NCBI RefSeq assembly: GCF_043555865.1
Contig: NZ_JBIGHY010000003.1
Location: 1-64,000, forward strand
Source: Pelomonas dachongensis
GTDB taxonomy: Bacteria > Pseudomonadota > Gammaproteobacteria > Burkholderiales > Burkholderiaceae_C
DNA: 64,000 bases
Direction: 5' to 3'
The notes beneath the pieces are model-generated. The model was given only the letters and a program-made list of their open reading frames with translations, searched no databases and was not told the origin of the DNA. Made by a program: the position numbers and the translations under genes. Of the stretch, positions 1 to 7,972 are shown piece by piece; within the stretch, counting starts at the first letter, position 1, and each line of letters opens with the position of its first letter.

Positions 1-376
1 CGCCAGCGGCCTCACGGGCTGCGGCTTGCAGCTCGCGCAGGCTGCCCACCCCGTGGCGTCGCAGGCACCGATCCAGCCCCGAGCGAGAGACGGCCGGGTT
101 GATGAACTCACGCACTACCACCAAGAGATCGTCCAGTGGAATCAGCGTCAGGCGGCGCACCTCGGCCACGATGGCTTCTTGCCCCTCAGTCAGCGTGGTG
201 CTGAGTTTGTGGGGCCGGTGCGAGCGGTCCTGCACGTCCTCCCGGTTCTTCCACTTCGACGCCGTGCTGCGGCTGATGTTGTAGCGTTCGGCCAGGGCCA
301 CCACGCCCAACTCGGAATCGCGAATCTCCATGCGGGTCAGAGGTGTGGTACGGGCTTGGGCGTGGACTCGGCTCAT
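1..376 (-). CDS. IS481-family transposase, N-terminal part (cut by window edge)
   Basis: Reading leftwards from an ATG at 376, the minus strand is open to the window edge for about 125 codons. The product starts MSRVHAQARTTPLT and contains a helix-turn-helix stretch (LAERYNISRSTASKWK, near residues 30-45) followed by a second region ending in FINPAVSRSGLDRCLRRHG. This is the DNA-binding half typical of IS481-family DDE transposases; the catalytic DDE core would lie beyond the left edge. The call rests on recognising the family's N-terminal pattern; whether the element is intact cannot be seen. Confidence 0.85.
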   Translation of the reverse strand, partial: MSRVHAQARTTPLTRMEIRDSELGVVALAERYNISRSTASKWKNREDVQDRSHRPHKLSTTLTEGQEAIVAEVRRLTLIPLDDLLVVVREFINPAVSRSGLDRCLRRHGVGSLRELQAAAREAAG

Positions 377-492
377 GCGACTTTGACGACCGACTGCTCG
401 GCCTTGAGGGTTCGGATCAACTCCCGCAGCACGTCCCTGGCTTTGAACAAGGCCCAGCTGCGAGTGGGCACATGATCACATGAGACCCAACA
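1..492 (-). mobile_element. IS481-type insertion sequence, right-hand portion
   Basis: The transposase start is followed outward by about 115 non-coding bases ending near 492. Read on the minus strand the presumed tip begins TGTTGGGTCTCATGTG. Immediately outside is CCTAGC at 493-498. IS481 is known to insert into NCTAGN and duplicate those six bases, so a CTAG core exactly at the proposed junction supports the boundary. The other end and the matching duplication lie outside the window, so the boundary is an inference. Confidence 0.6.
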
Positions 493-498
493 CCTAGC

Positions 499-879
499 TA
501 TCGCTGTTTGAGGTGGCAGGAGGGGCCACTCTCAAGCCAGTGACAAACACTTGACCAGCCGCACCAGGAAGATCGGCCACCTGCCTGATCACGGGACGGC
601 GCAGCGCTCGACTGCCGCGCCGAGAGCGATCTTGGTCGGCAAGTCTTCACCGGTGATCCTGGCTGATCGCCCTACAACTTCCGCCGTTTGGTCCGCAACG
701 GCTCTGAGCGTCTGCGTCACAACAAGGCGCGTCAACGTCTTCGACGCGCATGGCAGTTCCAAGTTAAGCGCAAACAGTTCCAAGTTCTGCGCAAACCGAC
801 ACCGACAATCGTGCAGCTCATCCCGCCAATTCAACGGTCTGTCGCGCCGCGCTAGGTCCGCCCCAGCCCCGGGAGATAT
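499..879. other. Gene-free scar between the IS and the GntR operon
   Basis: No convincing gene lies here. Open frames exist on both strands (551-1003 plus, 589-834 minus) but neither product resembles a known family or has a plausible ribosome binding site. A 21-base tandem duplication sits inside (753-794). Next to a truncated IS, the stretch looks like old mobile-element debris; the element of origin was not identified. Confidence 0.5.
753..794. repeat. Two head-to-tail 21-bp repeats
   Basis: Units 753-773 and 774-794 are directly abutting and identical at 19 of 21 positions; they differ only at bases 13-14 (aa against ct). Each begins cagttccaagtt and ends gcgcaaa. Repeated transposase-binding sites of about this length occur at the ends of IS21-type elements, so a decayed IS end is one explanation; that is inference only. 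Confidence 0.7.
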
Positions 880-903
880 GGTGTGCTACATCAGCAACAC
901 ACC
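880..903. promoter_or_regulatory. Candidate GntR operator over the operon promoter
   Basis: An imperfect palindrome, ggtgtg at 880-885 and cacacc at 898-903 with two further symmetric positions inside, lies 11 bases before the regulator's ATG and overlaps a possible -10 (tatggt, 876-881). YtrA-type GntR proteins commonly repress their own operon through such sites. Confidence 0.4.
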
Positions 904-914
904 CCGGAGCGCCC

Positions 915-1268
915 ATGACTCCCCCCTGGACCGACCAGGCACCGATCTACCAGCAGTTGGCCGACCGACTGGCCGTGCAACTTCTGGACGGCAGCCCCTC
1001 TGAAGGCGAGGCCCTGCCCTCGGTACGCGCGCTGGCAAGCCAATACGTCATCAACCCGCTGACCGTGACGCGGGCACTGCAGGCACTCAGCGACCACGGC
1101 CTCATCGAGACGCGCCGTGGGCTGGGCATGTTCGTTACGACAGGCGCGCGACAACGCCTGCTCAAACAGGAGCGCGAGCAGTTCCTGCAGAAGGATTGGC
1201 CCGCGCTGCGCGCCAAGCTCAAGCGGCTGGGGCTTACCGCCAAGGATCTGAACTGGGAGTCGACATGA
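915..1268 (+). CDS. GntR-family transcriptional regulator, YtrA subfamily
   Basis: A 117-residue DNA-binding repressor. The winged helix-turn-helix fills residues 8-75 (PIYQQLADRL, GEALPSVRALA, NPLTVTRALQALSDHGLIETRRGLGMFV), which is the GntR signature. There is no large effector-binding domain, only a short C-terminal helical tail of about 40 residues, which is the hallmark of the YtrA subfamily. GGAG at 906-909 serves the ATG. The stop overlaps the next start in an ATGA, so the regulator, ATPase and permease are one operon. YtrA-type regulators usually autorepress an ABC exporter operon induced by envelope-acting compounds; the inducer here is unknown. Confidence 0.93.
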   Translation: MTPPWTDQAPIYQQLADRLAVQLLDGSPSEGEALPSVRALASQYVINPLTVTRALQALSDHGLIETRRGLGMFVTTGARQRLLKQEREQFLQKDWPALRAKLKRLGLTAKDLNWEST

Positions 1269-2134
1269 ACCTCATCGAAGTCAAGAACGTCTCGCTGCGC
1301 TACGGCAAGAAGACCGCGCTGAACGACGTCTCCGTCACGGTGCCCAAGGGCCGTGTCGTCGGGCTGCTGGGCCACAACGGCGCTGGCAAGACGTCGCTGA
1401 TGAAGGCGCTGGTGGGCCTGCTACCGGTGCAAGGCGACATGACGGTGCTGGGCCTCAACCCGTGCCGCGACCGCCAGAAGCTGCTGGAGCAGTTGAGCTA
1501 CATCCCCGACGTGGCGGTGCTGCCGCGCTGGGCTAAGGTGCATGAGCTGATCACGCTGATGAGCCAGCTGCAGCCCAAGTTCTCGGCCGAGCGCGCGCGC
1601 ACATTGCTGAAGCGCACCAGCGTGAGCGAGAACGACAAGATCAAGAGCCTGTCCAAGGGCATGGTGGCGCAGACGCATCTGGCGCTGATCGCCGCCATCG
1701 ACGCGAAGCTGATGATCCTGGACGAGCCGACGCTCGGGTTGGACGTGGTGTCGCGCAAGAGCTTCTACGAGATGCTGATCGACGAATGGTGCGACGGCGA
1801 GCGAAGCGTGCTGCTCTCGACGCACCAGGTCGAGGAGGTGGAGGTGCTGCTGAGCGACGTGATCATGCTGGACGAGGGGCGCGTGGCGCTGTCCATCAGC
1901 CTGGAGGACATCGACCGCCGCTTCGTCGCGCTGAACCACGATCCGGCCGCCGCCGAGGCGATGGCTGCCGCCCACCCGCTGCTGCGCTATCGCGAGCAGG
2001 GGCGCACGACGTCGCTGTTCGACGGCGCGCCGCCCGAGCATGTCGCCAGCCTGGGCCAGCGCGTGCGCCCCAGCCTGGTCGACCTTTTCATGGCGCTGAC
2101 CCGCAACCCGGCGCTGAACAGCAAGCAAGCCTGA
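1265..2134 (+). CDS. ABC transporter ATP-binding protein
   Basis: Cytoplasmic ATPase of 289 residues that would power the permease encoded next. Walker A is GHNGAGKTS at about residues 36-44, the signature is the variant LSKGM instead of LSGGQ, Walker B is LMILDEPTLGLD near residues 148-159, and the switch histidine is in LSTHQVEE. The ATG at 1265 overlaps the regulator stop; a longer frame begins at 1196 but overlaps the regulator and lacks a ribosome site. The C-terminal 70 residues are divergent. Together with the YtrA-type regulator this looks like an export or envelope-stress system rather than an importer, since no binding protein is encoded. Confidence 0.93.
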   Translation: MNLIEVKNVSLRYGKKTALNDVSVTVPKGRVVGLLGHNGAGKTSLMKALVGLLPVQGDMTVLGLNPCRDRQKLLEQLSYIPDVAVLPRWAKVHELITLMSQLQPKFSAERARTLLKRTSVSENDKIKSLSKGMVAQTHLALIAAIDAKLMILDEPTLGLDVVSRKSFYEMLIDEWCDGERSVLLSTHQVEEVEVLLSDVIMLDEGRVALSISLEDIDRRFVALNHDPAAAEAMAAAHPLLRYREQGRTTSLFDGAPPEHVASLGQRVRPSLVDLFMALTRNPALNSKQA

Positions 2135-2145
2135 GGACAACTGCC

Positions 2146-3030
2146 ATGAAGACACACATTCCGACTCTGCTGCAACGCGAATGGATGCAGCACAAGCGTG
2201 GTTGGCTGATCTCGGCGTTCGCACCGCCACTGCTGTTCCTCGCGGTGCTGCCGTTCGCGCAGTTCCAGGGCGGGAAGTTCACCAGCAACTGGAATCTGGA
2301 CAGCCAAGAGTTGCAGTCGGCGCTCATCGTGCTGGCAAGCGCGATCACGGTCTACGTGATCGCCATGCTGGTGGCGCTGTTCCAGCTGCCAGGCCTGGCC
2401 CGCCGCGACACGCAGGATCGCTCGATCGAGTTCTGGCTGTCTTTGCCAGGCCGCCCCGGCGAGAGCGTGCTGGCCACGGTGCTGGCCCATGCCTGGCTGG
2501 CACCGCTGCTGTGCGCTGCGATCGGCGTCCTGCTCGGCATTCCCATCGCGATGGGCGTACTGAGCCGGATCAGCGGCGTCGACACGATCTTTGCCGTCAA
2601 CTGGGGCGAAGCCTTGTTCATGACCTTGCCGATCCTGCTGCGCGGACTGGCTGGCACGGTGCCGCTGATGCTGTGGCTGTCGCCGCTGATTTTTGTGCTG
2701 ATGGCCGCATCCAGCTGGCTCAAGCGCCTCGGCGTGCCGGTGGTGCTCGTGGGCGGCGGCGTGGCGGTGGCGGTGCTCGACAACGTCTATGGCATCCAGT
2801 GGCCTTGGCAAGCCTTGCAGGGCCTGAACGATCAGATCGGCCGCGCCATGATCCACGACGGCGCGAGCCTGGGCACTGCCATGCAGTCGGGCACCAACCT
2901 GATGGCCTGGGCGATGCAGGACCTCGGTGGCGCGCTGGCTGAACTGGCGTCACTGCAGTTCCTGGTCTGGGCGGCGATCGCTGTCGCTGCTTTCGCCCTG
3001 GTGGTGTTGAAGCGCTCGCGCGGCGGTTGA
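2146..3030 (+). CDS. ABC transporter permease (ABC-2-like)
   Basis: Inner-membrane protein of 294 residues starting MKTHIPTLLQREWMQHKRGW, 11 bases after the ATPase stop with AGGA just upstream. Hydrophobic segments lie near residues 22-40, 60-85, 105-130, 160-185, 200-225 and 270-290. The N-terminal arginine/tryptophan-rich stretch before the first membrane helix is common in ABC-2-type permeases of GntR-controlled operons. The substrate is not predictable from sequence. Expression should follow the upstream regulator. Confidence 0.88.
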   Translation: MKTHIPTLLQREWMQHKRGWLISAFAPPLLFLAVLPFAQFQGGKFTSNWNLDSQELQSALIVLASAITVYVIAMLVALFQLPGLARRDTQDRSIEFWLSLPGRPGESVLATVLAHAWLAPLLCAAIGVLLGIPIAMGVLSRISGVDTIFAVNWGEALFMTLPILLRGLAGTVPLMLWLSPLIFVLMAASSWLKRLGVPVVLVGGGVAVAVLDNVYGIQWPWQALQGLNDQIGRAMIHDGASLGTAMQSGTNLMAWAMQDLGGALAELASLQFLVWAAIAVAAFALVVLKRSRGG

Positions 3031-3047
3031 TCCAGGCTCAGCGCTCA

Positions 3048-3087
3048 AAAGCAAATCGGGGCCTCTCTTGAGGCCCCGATTTGCTTT
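3048..3087. terminator. Bidirectional intrinsic terminator
   Basis: A perfect 18-bp stem (3048-3065 with 3070-3087) and a 4-base loop lie between convergent genes. The arms start AAA and end TTT on both strands, so it can end the ABC operon and the opposing ferritin-like gene. Confidence 0.85.
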
Positions 3088-3104
3088 GGCAGATCAGCCA
3101 GCGA

Positions 3105-3962
3105 TCACGCCGGCGCGCCCGCGGCCGGCGGCGTCAGCCGGGCCGCCATTTCCTTGCGGAAGCGGTTCAGCTCCTGCACGCTGGCGAAGCTGCGGTCCAT
3201 CAGCAGGCTCATGTTGTGCAGGATGCGCTCGACGACCCGGTTCTCCCACACGGAATCGAACTGGATCTGCTTGTCCAGCCAGTGCTCCAGCCACTGAGGA
3301 TCGGGCAGGCGGCTCTGGATGGTGTCGCGCGGGAACAGCGCGGCGTTGACGTGCAGGTTGGTAGGGTGCAGGGCCTGCGCGGTGCGCCGGGCGCTGGCCA
3401 TCAGCACGCCGACCTTGGCGAAAGCAGCACGGGCCTCGTCACCGAACTTGACCATGGCACGCTTCATGTAGCGCAGGTAGGCGCCGCCATGGCGGGCCTC
3501 GTCGCGCGACAGGGTCTCGTAGATGGCCTTGATGACCGGCTCGGTGTGCCACTCGGCCGCGCGGCGGTACCAGTGGTTCAGCCGGATCTCGCCGCAGAAG
3601 TGCAGCATCAACGTCTCCAGCGCCGGCGCAGGATCGAAGTCGAAGCGCACCTCGTGCAGCTCGGCCTCGGTGGGCACCAGCTCAGGGCGGAAGCGCCTGA
3701 GGTATTCCATCAGCACCAGGCTGTGCTTTTGCTCCTCGAAGAACCAGACCGACATGAACGCCGAGAAGTCGCTGTCTTCGCGGTTGTCGCGCAGGAACAT
3801 CTCGGTGGCCGGCAGGGCAGACCACTCGGTGATCGCGTTCATCTTGATGGTCTGGGCCTGCTCGTCGGTCAGCAGGCTGGCATCGAACTTGTCCCAGGGA
3901 ATGTCCGTGTCCATGTTCCAGCGCACAGCCTCAAGTTGCTTGAACAGTTCGGGGTAAAGCAT
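3105..3962 (-). CDS. Ferritin-like (acyl-ACP desaturase-type) diiron protein
   Basis: Soluble helical protein of 285 residues. Two ExxH motifs typical of a ferritin-like diiron centre are present: EQKH in VWFFEEQKHS (near residue 78) and EARH in SRDEARHGG (near 155). Glutamates in LPATE and CGEIRL are candidates for the other iron ligands. Spacing resembles the R2-like/desaturase branch rather than small ferritins. No signal peptide is visible. The reaction is unknown; membership in the diiron carboxylate group is established from motifs, the substrate is not. A TGGACA/TAGAAT promoter lies upstream at 3987-4014. Confidence 0.8.
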   Translation of the reverse strand: MLYPELFKQLEAVRWNMDTDIPWDKFDASLLTDEQAQTIKMNAITEWSALPATEMFLRDNREDSDFSAFMSVWFFEEQKHSLVLMEYLRRFRPELVPTEAELHEVRFDFDPAPALETLMLHFCGEIRLNHWYRRAAEWHTEPVIKAIYETLSRDEARHGGAYLRYMKRAMVKFGDEARAAFAKVGVLMASARRTAQALHPTNLHVNAALFPRDTIQSRLPDPQWLEHWLDKQIQFDSVWENRVVERILHNMSLLMDRSFASVQELNRFRKEMAARLTPPAAGAPA

Positions 3963-3986
3963 GGCAGATCCTCGTTTAGAGCCGGG

Positions 3987-4014
3987 ATTCTAAAAGTTTG
4001 CGGCACCTGTCCAT
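3987..4014 (-). promoter_or_regulatory. Sigma-70-type promoter of the ferritin-like gene
   Basis: On the minus strand TGGACA (4014-4009) and TAGAAT (3992-3987) are 16 bases apart, and the gene starts 25 bases downstream at 3962. Confidence 0.6.
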
Positions 4015-4387
4015 TTCTGCCTTCGCGCTGGCGTGCTTCGGGGCTGCTCAAGGCTGGCCGGCCCTCCGTTGCGGACACCATGGCGGCCCCCAAGGCCACT
4101 GTTTTCAATCGCCGTCAGCCGACCCGATGACAACGCCGGACACCCGCCATTGAGAACAACAATCGTCGCCAGAACTCGGGACAACCCCTTGGAACTTTGC
4201 GCCACGACCTCACTCTCAAGCTACACCGGTAAAAACCCGAGTCCACACCCGTTCACGACAACACCTCACCCGAATTCAGGCCGCTCAACCTCTCTGAGAT
4301 CAGGGCAGAAATCCCGAAGCCGTTCTCCTCCTCCTCCCTCCCTCCCTCGTTGGCTTCGGGGCGTTCAGCGGCCACTTTTATTCAGGC

Positions 4388-4416
4388 AAAGGCCCGCGTC
4401 GATCACGACGCGGGCC
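4388..4416 (-). terminator. Intrinsic terminator after corA
   Basis: An 11-bp GC-rich stem (4391-4401 with 4406-4416), loop of 4, followed on the minus strand by TTT, 25 bases past the corA stop. Confidence 0.7.
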
Positions 4417-4441
4417 TTCTTGCTGAAAGGGGTGCACAGGG

Positions 4442-5431
4442 CTACTTCAACCAGCCCTTGCGGCGGAAGTAGATGAACGGCGCCGCCACCGACACCAGCA
4501 TCAGCCCCAGCGCGAACGGGTAGCCCCAGGCCTGTTCCAGCTCTGGCATGTTCTTGAAGTTCATGCCGTAGATGGACGCGATCAGAGTGGGCGGCAGCAG
4601 CGCAACGCTGGCCACGGAGAAGATCTTGATGATCTTGTTCTGGTTGATGTTGATGAAGCCGACCGTGGCGTCCATCAGGAAGTTGATCTTGTCGAACAGG
4701 AAGGCGGTGTGCGAGTCCAGCGAGTCGATGTCGCGCAGGATCTGGCGCGACTCCTCGAACTGCTCGGCGTTCAGCATGCGGCTGCGCATCATGAAGCTGA
4801 CCGCGCGGCGCGTGTCCATCACGTTGCGGCGGATGCGGCCGTTCAAGTCTTCCTCACGGGCGATGGAGCCCAGCACCTCGCCGGCCTCGGCGTCGGTCAC
4901 GTCGCTCTTCAGCACGCGGGCGCTGACGGCTTCGAGCTTGTCGTAGATGCCCTCCAGCACGTCGGCCGAGTACTCGGCGTCAGCGTCGTACAGCTTCAGC
5001 AGCACGTCCTTCGCATCCTCAATCAACGCCGGGATGCGCCGCGCCCGCAGTCGCAGCAGGCGGAAGACAGGCAGGTCCTCGTTGTGCACCGAGAACAGCA
5101 CGTTGTTGAACAGGATGAACGCCACGCGCACGTTGCGCGCCGACTTGCCGTCGGGGCCGTCATCGCCCTCAATGAGGAAGTCGGAGCGGATGTGCAGCTC
5201 GCCGTTGTCTTCCTCGTAGAAGCGCGCCGACTCCTCCAGATCCTCGTCGACGATGTCCTCGGGGATGGTGAGGCCGAAGCGGTCGCGTATCCAGCCCTTC
5301 TCCTCGACGCTGGGGCTCTCCAGGTCCACCCATATCGGACGCGACTGGGCCAGATCCTCGGCGGTTTCGATCTCTTCCTGAAACAGACCGCCCTTCAGGC
5401 GCCCGTTATCCAGCGTGAATACGTTCAGCAT
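4442..5431 (-). CDS. corA: CorA-family magnesium/cobalt channel
   Basis: Homopentameric divalent-cation channel of the inner membrane, 329 residues, the usual length. The long N-terminal cytoplasmic part is acidic and helical. Two membrane helices sit at the C-terminus (near residues 265-290 and 300-322), with the selectivity motif GMN in IYGMNFKNMPE in the loop after the first. The tail ends RRKGWLK, the basic terminus typical of the family. The gene stands alone with its own terminator. Magnesium is the usual physiological substrate; cobalt or nickel transport cannot be excluded. Confidence 0.92.
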   Translation of the reverse strand: MLNVFTLDNGRLKGGLFQEEIETAEDLAQSRPIWVDLESPSVEEKGWIRDRFGLTIPEDIVDEDLEESARFYEEDNGELHIRSDFLIEGDDGPDGKSARNVRVAFILFNNVLFSVHNEDLPVFRLLRLRARRIPALIEDAKDVLLKLYDADAEYSADVLEGIYDKLEAVSARVLKSDVTDAEAGEVLGSIAREEDLNGRIRRNVMDTRRAVSFMMRSRMLNAEQFEESRQILRDIDSLDSHTAFLFDKINFLMDATVGFININQNKIIKIFSVASVALLPPTLIASIYGMNFKNMPELEQAWGYPFALGLMLVSVAAPFIYFRRKGWLK

Positions 5432-5812
5432 GCATCGTCTCCAGCGGCGCTGGCAGGGGGACGACGGTGGCGCCGTCCGGGGTGGCGGGGTCAGGTCAAC
5501 CGTCTCACTCCGGGCGGGTGGAGTGGACGGTCACCGAGGGTGATCGCTGTCCAAGAAGCTCTCCGAGGTCACGAATAGCCAACGATTATTGCATCGCGAC
5601 AGGGTCTGAAAGAAGCAGCAAAAACGTGACCCGAAAGGACGCAAACCGTCACGGTCACCCCCTTGTCACGCGGGCCCTTCGCGCGCAAACTGGACTCGTC
5701 GATTTCCCCACTCCCATCCAACTCCGCTACCTGAAATTCCCTCCTGCTCTTTCCCGTTCTCAGTTCTTTCTAGGTTCTGTTTTTCCGACCCAACCCTCTG
5801 AAAGGAGGCTTT
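5432..5812. other. Divergent intergenic region between corA and hpf
   Basis: About 380 bases that must hold both promoters. The part nearest hpf (about 5700-5800) is pyrimidine-rich. I could not assign convincing -35/-10 pairs, and no open frame looks like a gene. Confidence 0.5.
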
Positions 5813-6154
5813 ATGAATCTGACGATCAGTGGCCATCACCTCGAAGTCACGCCCGCTTTGCGCGAGTACGTTCTCACCAAGCTGGACCGTGTGACCCGCC
5901 ACTTCGACCAGGTCGTTGACATCAACGTCCTGCTGACCGTTGAAAAGCAAAAGGAGAAGGACCGTCGCCAGCGCGCTGAGGTGACGCTGCACGTGAAGGG
6001 CCGCGACATCTTTGTCGAGCAGTCTCACGAAGACTTGTACGCCGCCATCGACCAGTTGATGGACAAGCTGGACCGTCAGGTCTGCCGTCACAAGGACAAG
6101 GTGCAAGACCACCACCATGCCTCGGCCAAGCGCCTCGAGGTACCCGCCCGCTGA
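5813..6154 (+). CDS. hpf: Ribosome hibernation-promoting factor (short HPF)
   Basis: Small cytoplasmic protein of 113 residues that binds the 30S decoding region and silences ribosomes in stationary phase. It opens MNLTISGHHLEVTPALREYV and has the beta-alpha-beta-beta-beta-alpha HPF/RaiA domain; the histidine-rich tail after residue 95 is short, so this is the short form without a dimerisation domain. A strong AAAGGAGG lies 6 bases before the ATG, implying high translation. In Burkholderiales it usually sits beside rpoN; here ptsN and hprK follow, but rpoN is not in the window. Confidence 0.95.
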   Translation: MNLTISGHHLEVTPALREYVLTKLDRVTRHFDQVVDINVLLTVEKQKEKDRRQRAEVTLHVKGRDIFVEQSHEDLYAAIDQLMDKLDRQVCRHKDKVQDHHHASAKRLEVPAR

Positions 6155-6169
6155 TTGACGCGGCACCGC

Positions 6170-6198
6170 AAAGCGGCCCGAGGGCCGCTTTTTGCTTT
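6170..6198 (+). terminator. Intrinsic terminator after hpf
   Basis: AAAGCGGCCC at 6170-6179 pairs with GGGCCGCTTT at 6182-6191 and runs into a T-rich stretch. It sits 15 bases after the hpf stop, so ptsN probably has its own promoter. Confidence 0.85.
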
Positions 6199-6395
6199 TT
6201 TGCGATGCGCAATCACTTGTTGCTGCAGTGCCGCAAAACCCCCTATTCCCGGTAAGCAGATGCTGATTTGCACGCCCAAGGGGCCAACCCGCCACCCCAA
6301 AACGGTCTGCAGTTCCATAATCCGGAGCTCTGATTGACCCACCCGCCCGGTGGCGGCCGCGCCCTCCAGCGCCCCCGACACTTGGCCTCAACCCA

Positions 6396-6866
6396 ATGAA
6401 TCGTCTCGCCGCCATCCTGCCCGCCGACAACGTGTTGGTGAATGTGGATGCGTCCAGCAAGAAGCGCGCTTTCGAACATGCGGGGCTGCTGTTCGAGAAC
6501 CATCACCAGATGGCGCGCGCGCTGGTCACTGACAACCTGTTCGCACGCGAACGCCTCGGCTCGACCGGCCTGGGGCACGGCGTTGCGATCCCCCATGGCC
6601 GCGTCAAGGGGTTGAAGAATCCACTCGCCGCCGTGCTGCGGCTGGTGCAGCCCATCGGGTTCGACGCACCGGATGACGAACCGGTCAGCCTGCTGATCTT
6701 CCTGCTGGTGCCCGAGGCCGCCACACAGCGTCACCTGGAAATTCTGTCGGAGATCGCCGAGATGCTGTCCGACCGGGAGTTGCGCGAGCAACTGAAGACT
6801 GAAGCCGAGGCTGCCACGCTGCACAAGCTCATTGCGGCCTGGGAGCCGCTGAAGTCCGTCGCCTGA
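6396..6866 (+). CDS. ptsN: Nitrogen-PTS EIIA component
   Basis: Soluble EIIA-Ntr of 156 residues, the last phosphoacceptor of the regulatory phosphotransferase chain. The phosphorylated histidine is H67 in GHGVAIPHGR; the domain runs through the whole protein (GLLFENHHQMARALV to SEIAEMLSDRELREQL). It regulates partners such as potassium transport and sigma-54 functions according to its phosphorylation state. It is followed by hprK, which modifies the HPr partner, the usual betaproteobacterial pairing. The intervening 133 bases contain a dispersed repeat (6919-6999). Confidence 0.94.
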   Translation: MNRLAAILPADNVLVNVDASSKKRAFEHAGLLFENHHQMARALVTDNLFARERLGSTGLGHGVAIPHGRVKGLKNPLAAVLRLVQPIGFDAPDDEPVSLLIFLLVPEAATQRHLEILSEIAEMLSDRELREQLKTEAEAATLHKLIAAWEPLKSVA

Positions 6867-6918
6867 TGCCGCCAATGGGCGCCTTGCGCAAACCCTTCAT
6901 CAACAACAAGACATCAGC

Positions 6919-6999
6919 GGGTCGAGCGCCGGCCAGTCCCAAGCCGGCCCGCGATCCCCTCGGGGGATCGGTCGGCGCACCCGCCGGCCGAGGGGCTCC
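6919..6999 (+). repeat. Dispersed GC-rich intergenic repeat, copy 1
   Basis: Near-identical to the segment at 9838-9922: a gagcgccgg block, then caagccggcccgc, then a ggggatcgg palindrome, then cgaggggct. The last block ends directly at the hprK ATG and supplies its GAGGGG ribosome site. Confidence 0.8.
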
Positions 7000-7956
7000 A
7001 TGAAACCGACCTCGATCAGCGCCGAACGGCTCTTCGAAGAGCATCGCGAAGCCCTCCGCTGGGAGTGGATCGCTGGCCATGCCCACCCGGAGCGCCGTTT
7101 TGACGAGGCCGCCGTGCGCGACGCGCAGAGCGCGGCCGACCTGGTGGGCTACCTGAACTACATCCATCCCTACAGGGTGCAGATCGTGGGCCGCCGCGAG
7201 GTGGCCTACTTGAGCCAGGAAACCACCGACATCCAGGACCGCCGCATCTCGCGCATCGTCACGCTGGAGCCACCGGTCATCATCGTCGCGGACGACTCCG
7301 TGCCCCCGCCGCGCCTGATCGCGATGTGCGATCGCGCCGAGATCCCGCTGTTCCGCACCGCCGATTCGGCCGGCCACGTCATCGACCTGGTGCGCGGCTA
7401 CCTGTCGCAGCTGTTTGCCAACCGCACGACGCGCCACGGCGTGTTCATGGACATCCTGGGCCTGGGTGTGCTGCTGACCGGCGAATCCGGCCTGGGCAAG
7501 AGCGAGCTGGGGCTGGAGCTGATCTCGCGGGGTCACGGACTGGTCGCTGACGACGCGGTGGACTTCTTTCGCATCGCCCAGACCGCCATCGAGGGTCGCT
7601 GCCCCGATCTGCTGCTGAACCTGCTGGAGGTGCGCGGCATCGGGCTGCTGGACATCAAGGCCATCTTTGGCGAGACCGCCGTGCGCCGCAAGATGCGCCT
7701 CAAGCTCATCGTGCACCTGGTGCGCAAAGAGACGATGGAGCGCGACTTCGAGCGCCTGCCCTACGAGCCGCTGCACGAGGACGTGCTGGGGATGCCGGTG
7801 CGCAAGGTCGTCATCGCCGTGGACGCCGGCCGCAACCTGGCCGTCCTGGTGGAGGCCGCCGTGCGCAACACCATCCTGCAGCTGCGCGGCATCGACACGT
7901 ACAAGGAATTCGTCGAGCGCCACCAGCGCGCCATCGACAGCGGCGCCATCGACTGA
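7000..7956 (+). CDS. hprK: HPr kinase/phosphorylase
   Basis: Bifunctional enzyme of 318 residues that phosphorylates a serine of HPr and reverses it. The C-terminal half carries the P-loop GESGLGKSE (near residue 161), the HPr-kinase box LEVRGIGLLDI and the capping motif RRKMRLKLIVHL. The N-terminal domain (1-130) is the family's regulatory region. In betaproteobacteria it works with ptsN and a PTS lacking sugar permeases, so the role is regulatory. Its ribosome site lies in a dispersed repeat that abuts the start codon. Confidence 0.95.
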   Translation: MKPTSISAERLFEEHREALRWEWIAGHAHPERRFDEAAVRDAQSAADLVGYLNYIHPYRVQIVGRREVAYLSQETTDIQDRRISRIVTLEPPVIIVADDSVPPPRLIAMCDRAEIPLFRTADSAGHVIDLVRGYLSQLFANRTTRHGVFMDILGLGVLLTGESGLGKSELGLELISRGHGLVADDAVDFFRIAQTAIEGRCPDLLLNLLEVRGIGLLDIKAIFGETAVRRKMRLKLIVHLVRKETMERDFERLPYEPLHEDVLGMPVRKVVIAVDAGRNLAVLVEAAVRNTILQLRGIDTYKEFVERHQRAIDSGAID

Positions 7957-7972
7957 CGCCGGGCCTGACCGG

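Larger units (their letters stand above)
3963..4441. other. Intergenic region without a gene
   Basis: About 480 bases between two minus-strand genes. It holds the promoter of the ferritin-like gene (3987-4014), a pyrimidine run at about 4323-4349 (ctcctcc/ctccctccctc) and the corA terminator (4388-4416). No open frame here looks like a protein. Confidence 0.6.

Noticed and set aside
551..1003. Plus-strand frame of 150 codons before and into the GntR gene
   Set aside because: No similarity and no ribosome site; it overlaps the GntR start and tandem repeats.
4323..4349. Pyrimidine run as a triplex-forming regulatory element
   Set aside because: Short, not mirror-symmetric over a useful length, and far from any promoter.
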